From Congeria kusceri (Eukaryota; Mollusca; Bivalvia; Myida; Dreissenidae), in assembly GCA_027627225.1 (NCBI GenBank), contig JAPFQT010000168.1:251001-315000 (forward strand): 64,000 nt of DNA, given 5' to 3'. Shown here piece after piece: positions 46,501 to 53,689 of this stretch (position 1 is its first letter; the number at the start of each line of letters is the position of its first letter). Made by a program: the position numbers and the translations under genes. Under the pieces are notes generated by a model. The model saw nothing but the letters and a program-made list of their open reading frames with translations. It ran no database searches and was not told the origin of the DNA.

Positions 46501-49402
46501 TCCCATTCTTTCATAATTTTCTGCTACATCATTCCCATTCAACAGCGTCTTATCAGATTTCACATTTGTACAGTTGTTGTGATTATCTGTCAATGTTTTG
46601 CAACTATTTCCTAACTTAATTTCATTGCCACCTGCATAAGTTTCCATGTCACATCTTCCTGAATTGCTATCCACACTGCCTGCCCTACATCCTATTGCAC
46701 TATTCATGGCTGCTTTACTTGTCCCAGAACACATTGGTGTGTTGGCCGCCTCCACTTTGATAATATATTCACTGTCACACTCGTCTAAATCATTCAACAT
46801 CATGTCTTCATCAAGGGAACTTTCTGAAGAACTGTGAGCTAGAGACTTACAGGAGTTGCTTCCCTTTGCAGAAGAAGTCTCGGAGCTATCTCCCTCATTC
46901 AAGGGAGGTAACATACCAAAACCTCCTTTACTCTTCCCACTTTTATCATCTTTCATTAGCAATGAAATTTTACGCAGATGTCTTATATCATTTTTTATCA
47001 ACTCGGTGGGTGTTACCAGAGACATTGACCTTTGACCTTTGAACACAGAACTGTAAACTCCGCCCTCAAAAGCATCATGACCTTCACCTTCAATGGCTGA
47101 CCCCTGCTGTACACAGTCCTTACACTTGCACTGGTTCAATGCACCATTGTTGTTGTTGTTTTCAAAGGAATCCTGGTTACCATGGTGACCATAGTGCTGT
47201 TGCTTATGCAGGTTGTCATAGCGACACTGGTCGCACTCACAGATGTAGTCTGGTTCCCTCCACCTGGCGATGCACTCCTCACAGTAGCAGGTCGCGTCCC
47301 CAGGGTCAAGGTCATCTGACCCGGAGGGGCAGTCTATGTCCTGGAGCTGTTCTACGCACGCCTCACACTGACACTCCACATATTCAGGTCCATTTAAACA
47401 TTCTTCACATTCACAGGTCACATGACTTGGGCTTGCTTTGCTTTTATGTTCAGTTACCTCCCTTGGTGAAGAATACATTTTATTAATTATTGTTTTACCT
47501 CCCCTGTTTACAGTTCTGTTAGGGGCAGAAGTGTCAGGGTTGGTTTTCATAACTTTGGGAGTGATATACACATGGTTGGAGAAGCGATCTGGAATGGATT
47601 CCTCATCGGAGTAGTCTCCCTTTGCGGAAAAGTTTAAAATCTCACCAGAATCCTCATGAGAATCTTCAAGATCAGAGTCACCTCCCTTGCCAGTGTCCAC
47701 GTCTCCAGCAATATCAATCATAGCCCCTCGTTCTTGCACAAGCTGGCCCGTCTTTGACACTCCAGTTTTGATTGGTTTAAAGTGTCGAACATCAATATCA
47801 TACCCAGTCAGCGTAAACTCCCTTGAAAGTCTCTTCTCGTCTGCTTGTAATGCTTCTGTGTCACGTTCATCCAATTCAAAAGATTTGTCACCATAATCTG
47901 CATCAGCATCAGCAACGTTATCAGCATTCTCTACGTTATCATCTACATTATCATTTTCAGTTTCATCAAGATGAGGTTCAAAGTTTTCAAACACTTCGTC
48001 AGTTTCAGTCATGTCAGCATCATGTGTTACCCTCACTGGTCTTTCTAGCTTCTTCCAGATTTCTTCAATGTTAGCCATGTCTTGTATTATACTGTCTAAC
48101 AAGTTAATATCTCTCCTTATGTATTACCCATAACACAGTTCACCTGTTGGCCATGTTTTGTACTTCACTGTCTTATCTCTCCATATGCATTCCTCATAAG
48201 AAATTTCCCATATTTAATTATCAGTTATTTATTTTTTGCATTCGGCAAGGTAAGTCTTATATATTGGCAGGAAAAACTTATTGGTTTCATGAAAGCACAC
48301 TTGTGGTTAGCACATAGCCAGCAAGTTAAAATTGGTTCTGATGCAAATTCGCCACCTTGTTTCTTTTAGCACACAACTTATTTTTCACCAACATTCAATA
48401 TACACAGAATTTCCTTTTTTGCAAGTCTCCATGAATATCCACACTTATTTCATTTTCAGTATGTTCTTCTTTTTTTCTATATTCCAAATTTTCAAACCTT
48501 GTATGATACACCTTGTCTCTTCGCTGTATAGGAAACCGGGTCTCAATTCTAAAACAAATACAAAAATACATTTTATGAATAAACACTTATTTTTTAATTT
48601 GGGTACAAAATAAAAAGATTCTTGAAATGCATTATAACATAATACATAACAATAATTTTTTTACAATAAATACCACTATGATATAAAATAATATTTACCT
48701 CATTTCATAAAGCAATTTAAAAGCAAAACTTTGCTACTTTATTCTAAATGTTAGTGCATGCAGTTTTAGATATGTACATGTACAAGATGTTTCAAATTAG
48801 GTTTGAGATTTTACTGGCCCCAATTTCTGTTGTGGAAATATCCTATCATTTGACCTAACTTCAGTAGCAATGACATCATGAGTCCCAGGTTAATTCATGG
48901 ACATTCACACTCAAACTTAAAAACTGACCATTGACAACGAAGTGATAATAGCCCAGGTATTTGACAGCTTTTGAAGAATTTAATATCTTGTGTAAATAAT
49001 CTGCGATGAAAACCAAGCAAGATTTGTTAAACATGTAAAACTTATAAACATCTGCAGAATAAATTGTTGTGTCACCAGGGACATGAAACAAAAAAATACG
49101 ATATACGGGCCACGTCTGCATTCGGATATTCGACACACAAGGCAATATAAATTCTACATATGACATTATGACAATGTACACTTGTATAGGCAGAAATGTT
49201 GAAAATCTTTTAAAATTTAATATATTTGTGCAAATAGTCAATGACAAATGAATAGACTATGCTAAAAACATAATTAGAAGCAACAGACTAATAAAACCCC
49301 TGGATTTAGCAAATTATTAGAAAATAGCAACATACTGATCTGGCTTTCCACCCTGTCCCTTTTTAGCAGCACCCTGTACCATTTGTGATTGAAGATCTTT
49401 CC
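22332..49402 (-). CDS. MYO5: Myosin V heavy chain, distal coiled coil and globular tail (partial gene)
   Basis: Fourteen exons read right to left: 49336-49402, 46030-48091, 45702-45740, 44138-44258, 37622-37699, 36870-36963, 34915-34977, 32405-32551, 28222-28373, 26681-26921, 25507-25634, 24788-24945, 23746-23917, 22332-22571. From 44258 to the stop the phases agree at every junction and give about 530 residues. This part matches the remembered C-terminus of vertebrate myosin Va/Vb block by block, including [53 protein letters not shown] and VTFPFNPS. Myosin V is a processive actin motor; the globular tail (DIL domain) binds cargo adaptors and folds back on the motor. Motor, neck and proximal coiled-coil exons were not found and should lie to the right. 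The 46030-48091 exon is not part of myosin V as I know it. Introns carry many copies of the gene's own exon edges. Confidence 0.93.
22648..22955 (+). mobile_element. tRNA-derived SINE, copy 1
   Basis: The head looks like a tRNA: A box GGCTAGCTCAGTTGG and B box GAGTTCGAATCCC. The body contains acataacttgtgtggggatt and gtagggcagttgtcagttac, and the tail is a run of aaac repeats. Near-identical body sequence is at 24036-24325 and, inverted, at 50151-50438. Confidence 0.85.
23161..23425. mobile_element. Palindromic MITE-like element, copy B
   Basis: The most complete copy: the left end gtgagaaaaccggtcttaat and right end gcccggttttcccacgag are inverted. Two internal palindromes of the type attagcctgtgcggactgc flank a centre containing aacagaaaataccattaaag. 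Confidence 0.85.
23746..23917 (-). CDS. Myosin V exon, DIL domain
   Basis: 57 codons plus one base. It completes the Arg split after KGMQI and encodes [15 protein letters not shown] and the [12 protein letters not shown] helix, both conserved in myosin V tails. Donor GTGCGT follows the last codon. The exon is clearly more GC-rich than the flanking intron. Confidence 0.95.
24036..24325 (+). mobile_element. tRNA-derived SINE, copy 2
   Basis: Same structure as the copy at 22648: A box GGCTACCTCAGTTGG, a mutated B box, the body phrase acataacttgtgtggggatt and an aaac-type tail. It sits in the intron between two DIL-domain exons. Confidence 0.85.
24433..24787 (-). repeat. Partial exon copies (about 140-160 bp) beside a DIL exon
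   Basis: Two diverged tandem copies of the 3' half of the exon at 24788-24945, with its donor and start of intron, lie at about 24505-24645 and 24646-24787. Each contains catacctgatttgcatg (donor plus exon end), agttacacatgt and agcagatt. A third, inverted fragment at 24469-24495 forms a palindrome. Reading frames in the copies carry changes, so they are relics, not exons. Confidence 0.8.
24469..24523. repeat. Perfect 27-bp palindrome made of exon end and donor
   Basis: Arms 24469-24495 and 24497-24523 are exact reverse complements with one base between. The arm is the end of the neighbouring myosin V exon plus its splice donor, so an inverted copy of the junction lies head to head with a direct copy. 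Confidence 0.9.
24788..24945 (-). CDS. Myosin V exon, DIL domain core
   Basis: 52 codons plus two bases. It encodes [20 protein letters not shown] and [14 protein letters not shown], among the best conserved segments of the myosin V globular tail. Starts in phase 0 after gatttgcag; donor GTATGA. Confidence 0.95.
24946..25506 (-). other. Myosin V intron with AT-rich short repeats
   Basis: At 25340-25500 the phrase attatctataya is repeated irregularly right up to the donor of the next exon. No coding content. Confidence 0.6.
25507..25634 (-). CDS. Myosin V exon, DIL domain linker
   Basis: Two bases plus 42 codons. It encodes the [20 protein letters not shown] loop and a Ser/Glu-rich stretch, matching the vertebrate LEHETIQGVSG...KPTGLRKR region. 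Acceptor ctatttag; donor GTACGT after DSLMKS. Confidence 0.92.
25635..26680 (-). other. Myosin V intron
   Basis: No exon found. 25920-26370 is unusual, with long T-runs and G-rich blocks (ggcggggccc, ggggaatgg) and looks like a low-complexity relic of a repeat. The phrase acctatagatt at 26635 echoes the donor acctatagaag of the next exon. Confidence 0.55.
26681..26921 (-). CDS. Myosin V exon, DIL domain
   Basis: 80 codons plus one base. It encodes [40 protein letters not shown] and [11 protein letters not shown], all hallmark DIL motifs. Starts in phase 0 with Lys after tttcccag; donor GTATAA. Confidence 0.96.
27055..27285. mobile_element. Palindromic MITE-like element, copy C
   Basis: Inverted ends gtgggaaaatcggactta and agtccggttttcccacgac, with the internal palindromes cgcacaggctaatcc and its complement. 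The left arm is shortened compared with copy B. Confidence 0.8.
27360..27485. repeat. 25-bp tandem array, five copies
   Basis: Unit ataatgacaacgctgtgttg followed by gtacc, repeated almost without change. Directly followed by dispersed element copy 2. Confidence 0.9.
27487..27845 (+). mobile_element. Dispersed element, copy 2
   Basis: Homologous to 18753-19105 over its whole length, with shared agtccatataatataattca, gttctaatgaacgttaa and gcttggtacgaacgga blocks. Again preceded by a tandem array. Confidence 0.75.
28222..28373 (-). CDS. Myosin V exon, start of globular tail
   Basis: Two bases plus 50 codons. Encodes [39 protein letters not shown] and [12 protein letters not shown]. The first Glu is split: G comes from the exon at 32405. 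Acceptor tttccag, donor GTAACG. Confidence 0.96.
28545..32404 (-). repeat. 48-bp minisatellite derived from exon end and 5' splice site
   Basis: About 80 head-to-tail units. Most are 48 bp, some 50 bp (gagagagcc variant) and a few shortened. Read on the minus strand each unit has aaggctctcatactgg|gtaa, which is the last 16 bases of the exon at 32405-32551 plus its donor. Because 48 is a multiple of three, frames stay open over long stretches and encode a 16-residue period (for example [16 protein letters not shown]). The exon frame itself runs on into the array. The left third (28545-29480) is a subfamily reading gtcgtatgg where the right part reads gtaatatgg. The array fills most of one intron. 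No protein role is known; I read it as an intronic expansion. Confidence 0.95.
32405..32551 (-). CDS. Myosin V exon, tail hinge (source of 48-bp array)
   Basis: 147 bp, phases 1 and 1. Encodes [19 protein letters not shown], then [20 protein letters not shown] and LIL, matching the vertebrate [15 protein letters not shown] block just before the globular tail. It ends CTGG|GTAAAA. Both ends have been copied into the neighbouring introns: the donor end into the 48-bp array, the acceptor end into 32700-33525. Confidence 0.95.
32552..33530 (-). repeat. Degenerate copies of the exon's acceptor end
   Basis: The junction region at about 32534-32592 (gatttctgccgctgcaaatg then aaatggcaat and aagggagacaactg) recurs, diverged, near 32720-32775, 32955-33012, 33028-33072, 33180-33240 and 33465-33525. 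Between them tatctaaaggacataat-type phrases also recur. These are decayed duplications with no open exon. Confidence 0.75.
33531..34914 (-). other. Myosin V intron, nothing recognised
   Basis: AT-rich sequence without supported exon, repeat or RNA gene. Confidence 0.5.
34915..34977 (-). CDS. Myosin V exon, hinge before globular tail
   Basis: 63 bp, phases 1 and 1. Encodes a Ser/Thr/Pro-rich segment ([20 protein letters not shown]) linking coiled coil and tail. Less conserved than its neighbours; called from acceptor atgtcag, donor GTAAGA and exact phase match to both flanking exons. Confidence 0.8.
35150..35188. repeat. GAT trinucleotide repeat
   Basis: Seven or so consecutive gat units (gatgatgatgatgatgatg) in a myosin V intron. 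Confidence 0.9.
35202..35370. mobile_element. Palindromic MITE-like element, copy D (partial)
   Basis: The left end tgtgggaaaacagggtttaa and the first palindrome are present; the element breaks off after agcggaaag, so the right half is missing. Confidence 0.75.
35525..36300 (-). repeat. 61-bp minisatellite related to a myosin V exon end
   Basis: About twelve units. In the clearest part (35900-36080) the period is 61 bp. Units contain cttctccctccttcagtctc plus ttggcatacatgggtcacac. The first phrase matches the last bases of the exon at 36870-36963 (plus-strand cttccccttccttcagtctc), so the array appears to start from that exon's donor end. Confidence 0.8.
36365..36869 (-). repeat. Tandem copies (122-125 bp) of exon end plus donor
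   Basis: Four units upstream of the true exon, with the junction cactcaccttccccttcc at 36618 and 36863 and close variants near 36375, 36495 and 36740. Each holds about 45 bp of exon 36870-36963, the donor and about 75 bp of intron (cagtgcaaaactgtgttaat). A weak decayed version continues to the left into the 61-bp array. Confidence 0.88.
36870..36963 (-). CDS. Myosin V exon, last coiled-coil segment
   Basis: 31 codons plus one base. Encodes [20 protein letters not shown] and [11 protein letters not shown], matching [20 protein letters not shown] in vertebrates. Acceptor tttccag, donor GTGAGT. Confidence 0.95.
36964..37621 (-). repeat. Myosin V intron with degenerate 55-60-bp repeat
   Basis: From 36975 to about 37360 the phrases 'acacaaatagcaaatat' and 'aacttaattwctttttaggac' alternate roughly every 55-60 bp. 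The remainder is AT-rich and unremarkable. Confidence 0.6.
37622..37699 (-). CDS. Myosin V exon, coiled coil
   Basis: 26 codons, phase 0 at both ends. Encodes [20 protein letters not shown] then LTSENL, a signature of myosin V just before the end of the coiled coil. Acceptor ttttcag, donor GTGTGT. Confidence 0.95.
37700..38055 (-). repeat. 33-35-bp array abutting a splice acceptor
   Basis: About ten units of gaaaatataccagcaagaaa plus acattgagaccaa. On the transcribed strand each unit is T/C-rich (ttttcttgctggtatatttt), and the unit nearest the exon forms the pyrimidine tract of the acceptor at 37700-37701. Confidence 0.9.
38066..38470. mobile_element. Foldback/MITE-like element with long inverted ends
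   Basis: The first about 90 bp (aagtgtatttaatatgcatt ... ggcaccgtattttttctgcg) and the last about 90 bp are imperfect reverse complements (right end ...cagaaaaaatatggtgcc...). The interior is built of cactttaaatacactta-type words. No ORF. Confidence 0.7.
38471..39229 (-). other. Myosin V intron, nothing recognised
   Basis: AT-rich; no supported feature. Confidence 0.5.
39230..39775. repeat. 66-bp minisatellite, about eight copies
   Basis: Unit contains cacaattatttatattcatt, attcacataaatgcatct and cagatgtccatttgaatc. Copies are highly similar in the middle and decayed at both ends (39230 and 39740). Confidence 0.9.
40190..40872. repeat. About 145-bp gaccttgacc-rich repeat with inverted ends
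   Basis: Four diverged units carry ttcaagtgtgaccttgacc, cctcaatgtgataaacattt and ttcatgaaaatccttcaaag. The block starts tatcccccgccgtg and ends cgtggcgggggattt, so short GC-rich inverted ends bound an internally repeated element. Confidence 0.7.
40873..42075 (-). other. Myosin V intron, nothing recognised
   Basis: AT-rich, no supported exon or repeat. Confidence 0.5.
42076..42200. repeat. Long perfect-arm hairpin element
   Basis: Arms 42084-42106 and 42172-42194 are exact 23-bp reverse complements (ttgaggggtatagtaaata.. and its complement), extended outward by aggcat/gcct. The loop holds a second inverted pair, gtcaac and gttgac, around 42126-42153. Confidence 0.88.
43030..43224. mobile_element. 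Palindromic MITE-like element, copy E (partial)
   Basis: Contains cgcacaggctaaaccgggac, the second palindrome attagcctgtgtgaactgc and the right end cattaagtcctgttttcc. The outer left end is missing. Confidence 0.75.
43316..44137 (-). repeat. Copies of a coiled-coil exon's donor end
   Basis: The junction of exon 44138-44258 (ctactcacgtgttgtatgag then tttgttctgtttgtc) recurs in a unit of about 124 bp at 43976-44099 and, decayed, at 43338-43385. Each copy holds the donor plus about 30 bp of exon. The stretch between 43400 and 43970 shows nothing else. Confidence 0.82.
44138..44258 (-). CDS. Myosin V exon, coiled coil
   Basis: One base plus 40 codons. Encodes [20 protein letters not shown] and [17 protein letters not shown], a heptad-rich match to the vertebrate RLLESQLQSQKR...SLKEENNRQQQLL segment. 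Acceptor cctcccccag; donor GTGAGT. Phase 2 at entry. Confidence 0.93.
44259..44715 (-). repeat. Degenerate copies of a coiled-coil exon's acceptor end
   Basis: Variants of ctgctgctccagcaatctg, the start of exon 44138-44258 plus its acceptor, recur near 44320-44345, 44405-44430, 44485-44515, 44610-44640 and 44680-44712. They are spaced about 70-125 bp and separated by agaaaggaaagaaa-type purine runs. Confidence 0.7.
44716..45701 (-). other. Myosin V intron with dispersed duplications
   Basis: Two diverged copies of a caaggtcaa-rich segment lie at 44800-44950 and 44968-45110. A 49-bp unit (catatcttagaaccgtaatt...) is duplicated at 45605-45700, right next to the proposed microexon. No other coding content. 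Confidence 0.6.
45702..45740 (-). CDS. Candidate 39-nt cassette exon of myosin V
   Basis: Bounded by acceptor ttgttcag and a strong donor GTAAGC. Entry and exit phases are both 2, so it fits between the exons at 46030 and 44258 without changing frame, or could be skipped. It adds [13 protein letters not shown] before LLEQQ, a plausible coiled-coil extension. Short length makes chance agreement possible. Confidence 0.5.
46030..48091 (-). CDS. Giant acidic, Cys-cluster exon in myosin V coiled coil
   Basis: A 2,062-bp exon, open from the acceptor (gttagacag) and very unlike the flanking AT-rich introns. It begins [19 protein letters not shown], then has an Asp/Glu/Asn-rich region and a central cluster with five C-x-C-x2-C motifs (CECEEC, CQCEAC, CYCEEC, CECDQC, CKCKDC; DNA 47113-47415). 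A long Ser/Gly/Asn-rich tail with GGxDxxxxRS-like repeats follows. The single frame stops at 46090, but another frame just before the donor encodes a sixth motif (CMCENC, 46083-46100) and ends in phase 2, as the next coiled-coil exon needs. Two one-base gaps in G-runs at 46156-46170 and 46189-46196 would reconcile the frames. No myosin V known to me has such a segment; metal binding is a guess. Alternatively it is a separate gene inside an intron. Confidence 0.72.
48092..49335 (-). other. Myosin V intron; weak exon candidate inside
   Basis: AT-rich. An open minus-strand stretch at about 48395-48553 (after tttgttttag) reads [12 protein letters not shown] and on; it has a weak donor (GTGTAT at about 48515) and no family match, so it is not called. 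Confidence 0.4.
49336..49402 (-). CDS. Candidate myosin V exon upstream of the giant exon
   Basis: 67 bp: two bases, 21 codons, two bases. Encodes [21 protein letters not shown]. The exit phase (2) matches the single-base entry of the giant exon. Acceptor ttaagtag, donor GTATGT. It loosely resembles the LRSQLVSQKEAIQPKDD segment of vertebrate myosin V and is richer in GC than its flanks. Confidence 0.55.
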
Positions 49403-50150
49403 CTACTTAAATATGTAATAGCCTATGAAAATCAAGGCTCCAAATAATGTTACAAGCATTCATCTTTCGGTAAATTTTTATGATGTAAGACCAAGTTTGA
49501 GCTTGTGAACTTTCATAGTCATGGATCAGTTGTTTTCCTATCCTAATTTCAGTCTTAATTTCAAATATTGGCCAATGAAAATGATTCTTACAAAAAAATC
49601 ATCAAATATTGGCCATTGAAAATGATTCTTACAAAAAATCCTATCAAATATTGGCAAATGAAAAATATTGGCCAATGAAAATGATTCTTACAAAAAAATC
49701 CTATTATTCTTTTACGTCATTGGTTAAAATCCCATTATGTTCTAAATATTGACCAATGAAAATAATTCTTACAAAATAATCCTATTATTCTTTTACGTCA
49801 TTAGTTAGAATTCCTTTATGTTCTTTTTTTTTTACGGATTTTAATGAAACTTGTTTTAAACTAAATGACAACACCTATTATGACACCATTAGCAAATGAA
49901 TAATGAAATATTAATAGATTTACTTAATAATTATTACGAAACAAAACTGTATGTCTTTAATAGATATGGACAATGATACCTAATAGAGACTAATTCTAAA
50001 TTGTCCAAAAAGAATGTTGATAAAATACATGTAAGTTGTTGTTTTTTTAACAGAAAGCCAGATTGTATTTCTATATTACAAACAGAGCCTTCAACATACA
50101 AGATTTAGAATTTCAAGACAGTTACAGTCACAGTGCCAGGTGCAATGTGA
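49403..50150 (-). repeat. Probable intron with degenerate 75-90-bp repeat
   Basis: At 49555-49830 the phrases tattggccaatgaaaatgat, tcttacaaaaaaatc and ctattattcttttacgtca recur about four times. Nothing else seen. Confidence 0.6.
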
Positions 50151-50438
50151 GTTTGTTTGTTTGTTTGCTTGGATTTTTCGCCGTTTTTAACAGTATTTCA
50201 GTCATATCACGGCGTCAATTAACCTAGTCACACTGTTCCTCGGCATGATTAGCCGATCTAAGTAAGTTCACATACCTATGCCAGTAACTGACAACTGCAC
50301 TACTTGGGTCAGAGGTAGGGAAGAATGGCCGTAAAATAATTTCATGACCAATCCCCAAACAAGTTATGTGGCCGGGCTGGGGTTCGAACTCAGGATCCCC
50401 GGATTTACAGTCAAGCGCTCTACCACTAGCCAGGCCCG
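50151..50438 (-). mobile_element. tRNA-derived SINE, copy 3
   Basis: Inverted relative to the copies at 22648 and 24036. It starts with the gtttgtttgtttg tail on the plus strand and ends with the tRNA-like head (gggttcgaactcaggatcc, then agcgctctaccactagcca). Confidence 0.85.
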
Positions 50439-50535
50439 AGTTAATCCAGGATCAAACACAATGATTAACTTTTAAACAAACAAATCTCCACGAATAAGCT
50501 CAAAAAGGAAACAAAGACTGGACATTTATATGAAG

Positions 50536-51282
50536 CATGTCGAGGGGAAAACTGGGCTTAAAGCACGTACGTGAAGTGTCATCCCGGATCAGCCTGTGCA
50601 GTCTGCACAGGCTGATCCGGGATGACACTTTCCGCTTCTATGTACTTTCCGTTTCAAGGAAGTCGCTTCTTATCATAAATCCACTGGATCAGCCTGTGCG
50701 CACTGCAAAGGCTGATCCGGGATGACACTTTCCGCTTCTATGGTACTTTCCGTTTCAAGGAAGTCTCTTCTAAACATAAATCCACTGGATCAGCCTGTTC
50801 GCACTGCAAAGGCTGATCCGTGATGACACTTTCCGCTTCTATGGTACTTTCCGTTTCAAGGAAGTCTCTTCTTATCATAAATCCACTGGATCAGCCTGTG
50901 CGCACTGCAAAGGCTGATCCGGGATGACACTTTCCGCTTCTATGGTACTTTCCGTTTCAAGGAAGTCTCTTCTAAACATAAATCCACTTTATCAGCCTGT
51001 TCGCACTGCAAAGGCTGATCCGGGATGACACTTTCCGCTTCTATGGTACTTTCCGTTTCAATGACGTTTCTTCTAAACATAAATCCACTGGATCAGCCTG
51101 TGCGCACTGCAAAGGCTGATCCGGGATGACACTTTCCGCTTCTATGGTACTTTCCGTTTCAAGGAAGTTTCTTCTAATCATAAATCCACTGGATCAGCCT
51201 GTGCGCACTGCAAAGGCTGATCTGGGACCACACTTTAGGCACATGCATTAATCCTGGATTCCCTACGATACGCCTCATGTCT
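50536..51282. mobile_element. Palindromic MITE-like element, copy F, internally amplified
   Basis: Ends tcgaggggaaaactgggctt and the decayed cctacgatacgcctcatg. The interior is amplified into six or so tandem units of about 101 bp, each with actggatcagcctgtgcgc, aaggctgatccgggatgaca and ctttccgtttcaaggaagt. All other copies have one or two palindromes only. Confidence 0.88.
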
Positions 51283-53689
51283 AAAAGTTACTGTAAACAA
51301 AACAAGCATTACAAAGAGATTGGTAATTTTTCTTTCAATATTATGTTTTCTTAAATATGAAAATTACAGAATGGTCACAATACTTTAAACTCTTTAAACA
51401 GCAATTAAGTCAGGTATCTTAACTGAAGTGCATAATTTAAATGCTTCACAGAACAAAAGGTCACTGTATAAAAAATGTATTGCTCAATTTAACATCAATG
51501 GCAGTAATTTTCAATTAACATATTATGTGGCAATTAGAATATCAATGAAGTTTAGTGTAGCGCATCAACATTTCTTGATTACAAATTGTTGGTAAGCAAC
51601 TAAATTGAATTTACAGTCATTTACTATGGCGTACCCTTTGGGTCAAAAGTAAAAGTTATGTGTCATAATTATGTGTCAGCCCATGAGATTTTTGGCCCAA
51701 ATGCGGTATCTGGGCGAAAGTGAGTTATTAGCAGTTTTGAATAAACTGATATGTGTAGAAACTTGAAATGGCGTCCTTTTTTCGCAATCGTATGTTTCTA
51801 GCAAGAATGAACAGTTTAAGTAACATCACCATAACGACAAATTTTCACATTTTACACAGATTGTAATGTTTGTCATGCATACAATACAGAACGAAGCATG
51901 ATGAGGACAAGTAATTTATATTCTATATATTAACTGGACTGTCTTTTACAAATAACAAACTTTGAATGTACAAGTGTTTCGGACAAAAATAATAATAATA
52001 GAGAGATGGTTGCTTTGGCAACCAAAAAATAAATCATAGCAAAAATAACAATTTTTATCCAAATAACACAATAAATAATATTTTCCATTGACAGTTTTCA
52101 AGATTTAAACAATTATTTGAAATCTCTTTATCATAATATAGACTTTATAAAAGAAATCACGTGCCTCAAATTCAAGGTCAGTTTTCTCGAAACGAGGCAG
52201 GCCGCAATTGGGATAAAAATCTCATGGGCTGCCACATTATATGCACAGCAGCTAAATATAAATGTAACTGTTGTTATAAAACAGGCTTTATATAAGATTT
52301 AATTCGCCAAACAGACTTAGAGCTAAAATTTAGCATTTGGTCAGAAAAAATGTATCCGCGGTTATAACGGACGATTGCTGCATTTGATGACTGTTGGTAT
52401 AAATTATTACTGCAGTTATATTTGTAAATGTGACTGCCGTAACAAATTTATAACTGCAGTCATAAATTGTAACTGCGGTTACAATTTTATAACAACAGTT
52501 ATATCCATATATAGCAAGCAGGCTTATAAGTACTTTTGACACAAAGTGTAGATTGGAGACTATGGATATTTTTTAATAGAATTAATAGTGAAGCATTGTT
52601 AAATATGATGACATTGTGTAAAGTAACAGTTGGCAAACGTCTATAACATGCTTGGACATATATTGAACATTATTAAAATAATACTCTGTGTTAATAATCC
52701 GGTTACATATTTTGTAATTTGTTATTCGCGTTCAGAACGCGGGTTTCTGATGAACAAGAGATAGACAAACAAAATCCTGTGCTAAGCTGTGTTAATATCC
52801 AACCCGTGGACTGATCTGCAATAGCTATCCTTAATTGATCAACAGTAATCGTGAAAACATAAAGGGAGCAACCACCTCTTTCAGCTTGTGTTTAGCACTG
52901 TATAATTTCCCATTTATTTGCGTTTGGTTTAAATGCTTCTGTTGTTGATAACAATGCATAAAGACACACGATTATCCATTTAATGTTTATTATAAACAAA
53001 ATAAAATATATCTTGTAGTATTAAATAACTTTCTTATTATTCTTTCTTTTTTTAATATTTGTGATTTATGAACAGATACATGATAATATTACTTAATTAT
53101 TCTTTCCACAAAATATCGTGATAGTGTTGTCATAAATGTATGTTTAAATGATAATGTAAATAAGATAATTCACAGTATAACATTTATGTATCTATTTGGG
53201 AATGTTCATTTGAAACGAATTATTAATTGACCGCCGAGTGAAAATATTGCGTTCAGGTGTGCATTTTTACAAATTACTTTCTCTTTGCAATTCGTGGCGG
53301 GACAATCACACATATTTAGCAAGTATAAACTATGTAAACAATCTTGTTTAATAGTACGGTTGGTCATGTAGTACTATTTTTGTCACTTATATTCTGAATA
53401 CATTTGTATTGTTATTTTCGCAAACGTGTTCATTCAAAGTGAACCCTGTGCCTCTAAATGAATGTTGTAAAGTACGAAAGTCGGAACGCGACTATTAAGG
53501 TTCTGACATTAGCACCAGTACATCGAGTTGGACTTGCAAAGCAAGTGAGCCAGTTGTGAATGTGATTTATTTTATCATTTGTGTTTCGTTTGATTCCCAA
53601 CAATTCTAACAGCTAAACTTTTACAATGCAATTGTAGTTTTATAGATTTGTGAAGTTATTTATAGTTATTCTCAATCAGGAACAGTGAA
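51283..53689. other. Intronic or intergenic, nothing coding recognised
   Basis: AT-rich. At 52360-52500 a degenerate repeat of ataactgcagttata-like words is visible. I searched by eye for further myosin V exons on the minus strand and found none. Confidence 0.5.

Noticed and set aside
48094..48102. Independent gene start at the first ATG-like codon of the Cys-rich frame
   Set aside because: The leading codons (48094-48102) lie across a splice acceptor (gttagacag), and phase agrees with myosin V exons, so an internal exon is preferred; a separate gene is kept only as an alternative.
48395..48553. Exon-like minus-strand stretch starting [12 protein letters not shown]
   Set aside because: Acceptor present but the donor is weak, there is no family match, and it would break the phase match between the exons at 49336 and 48091.
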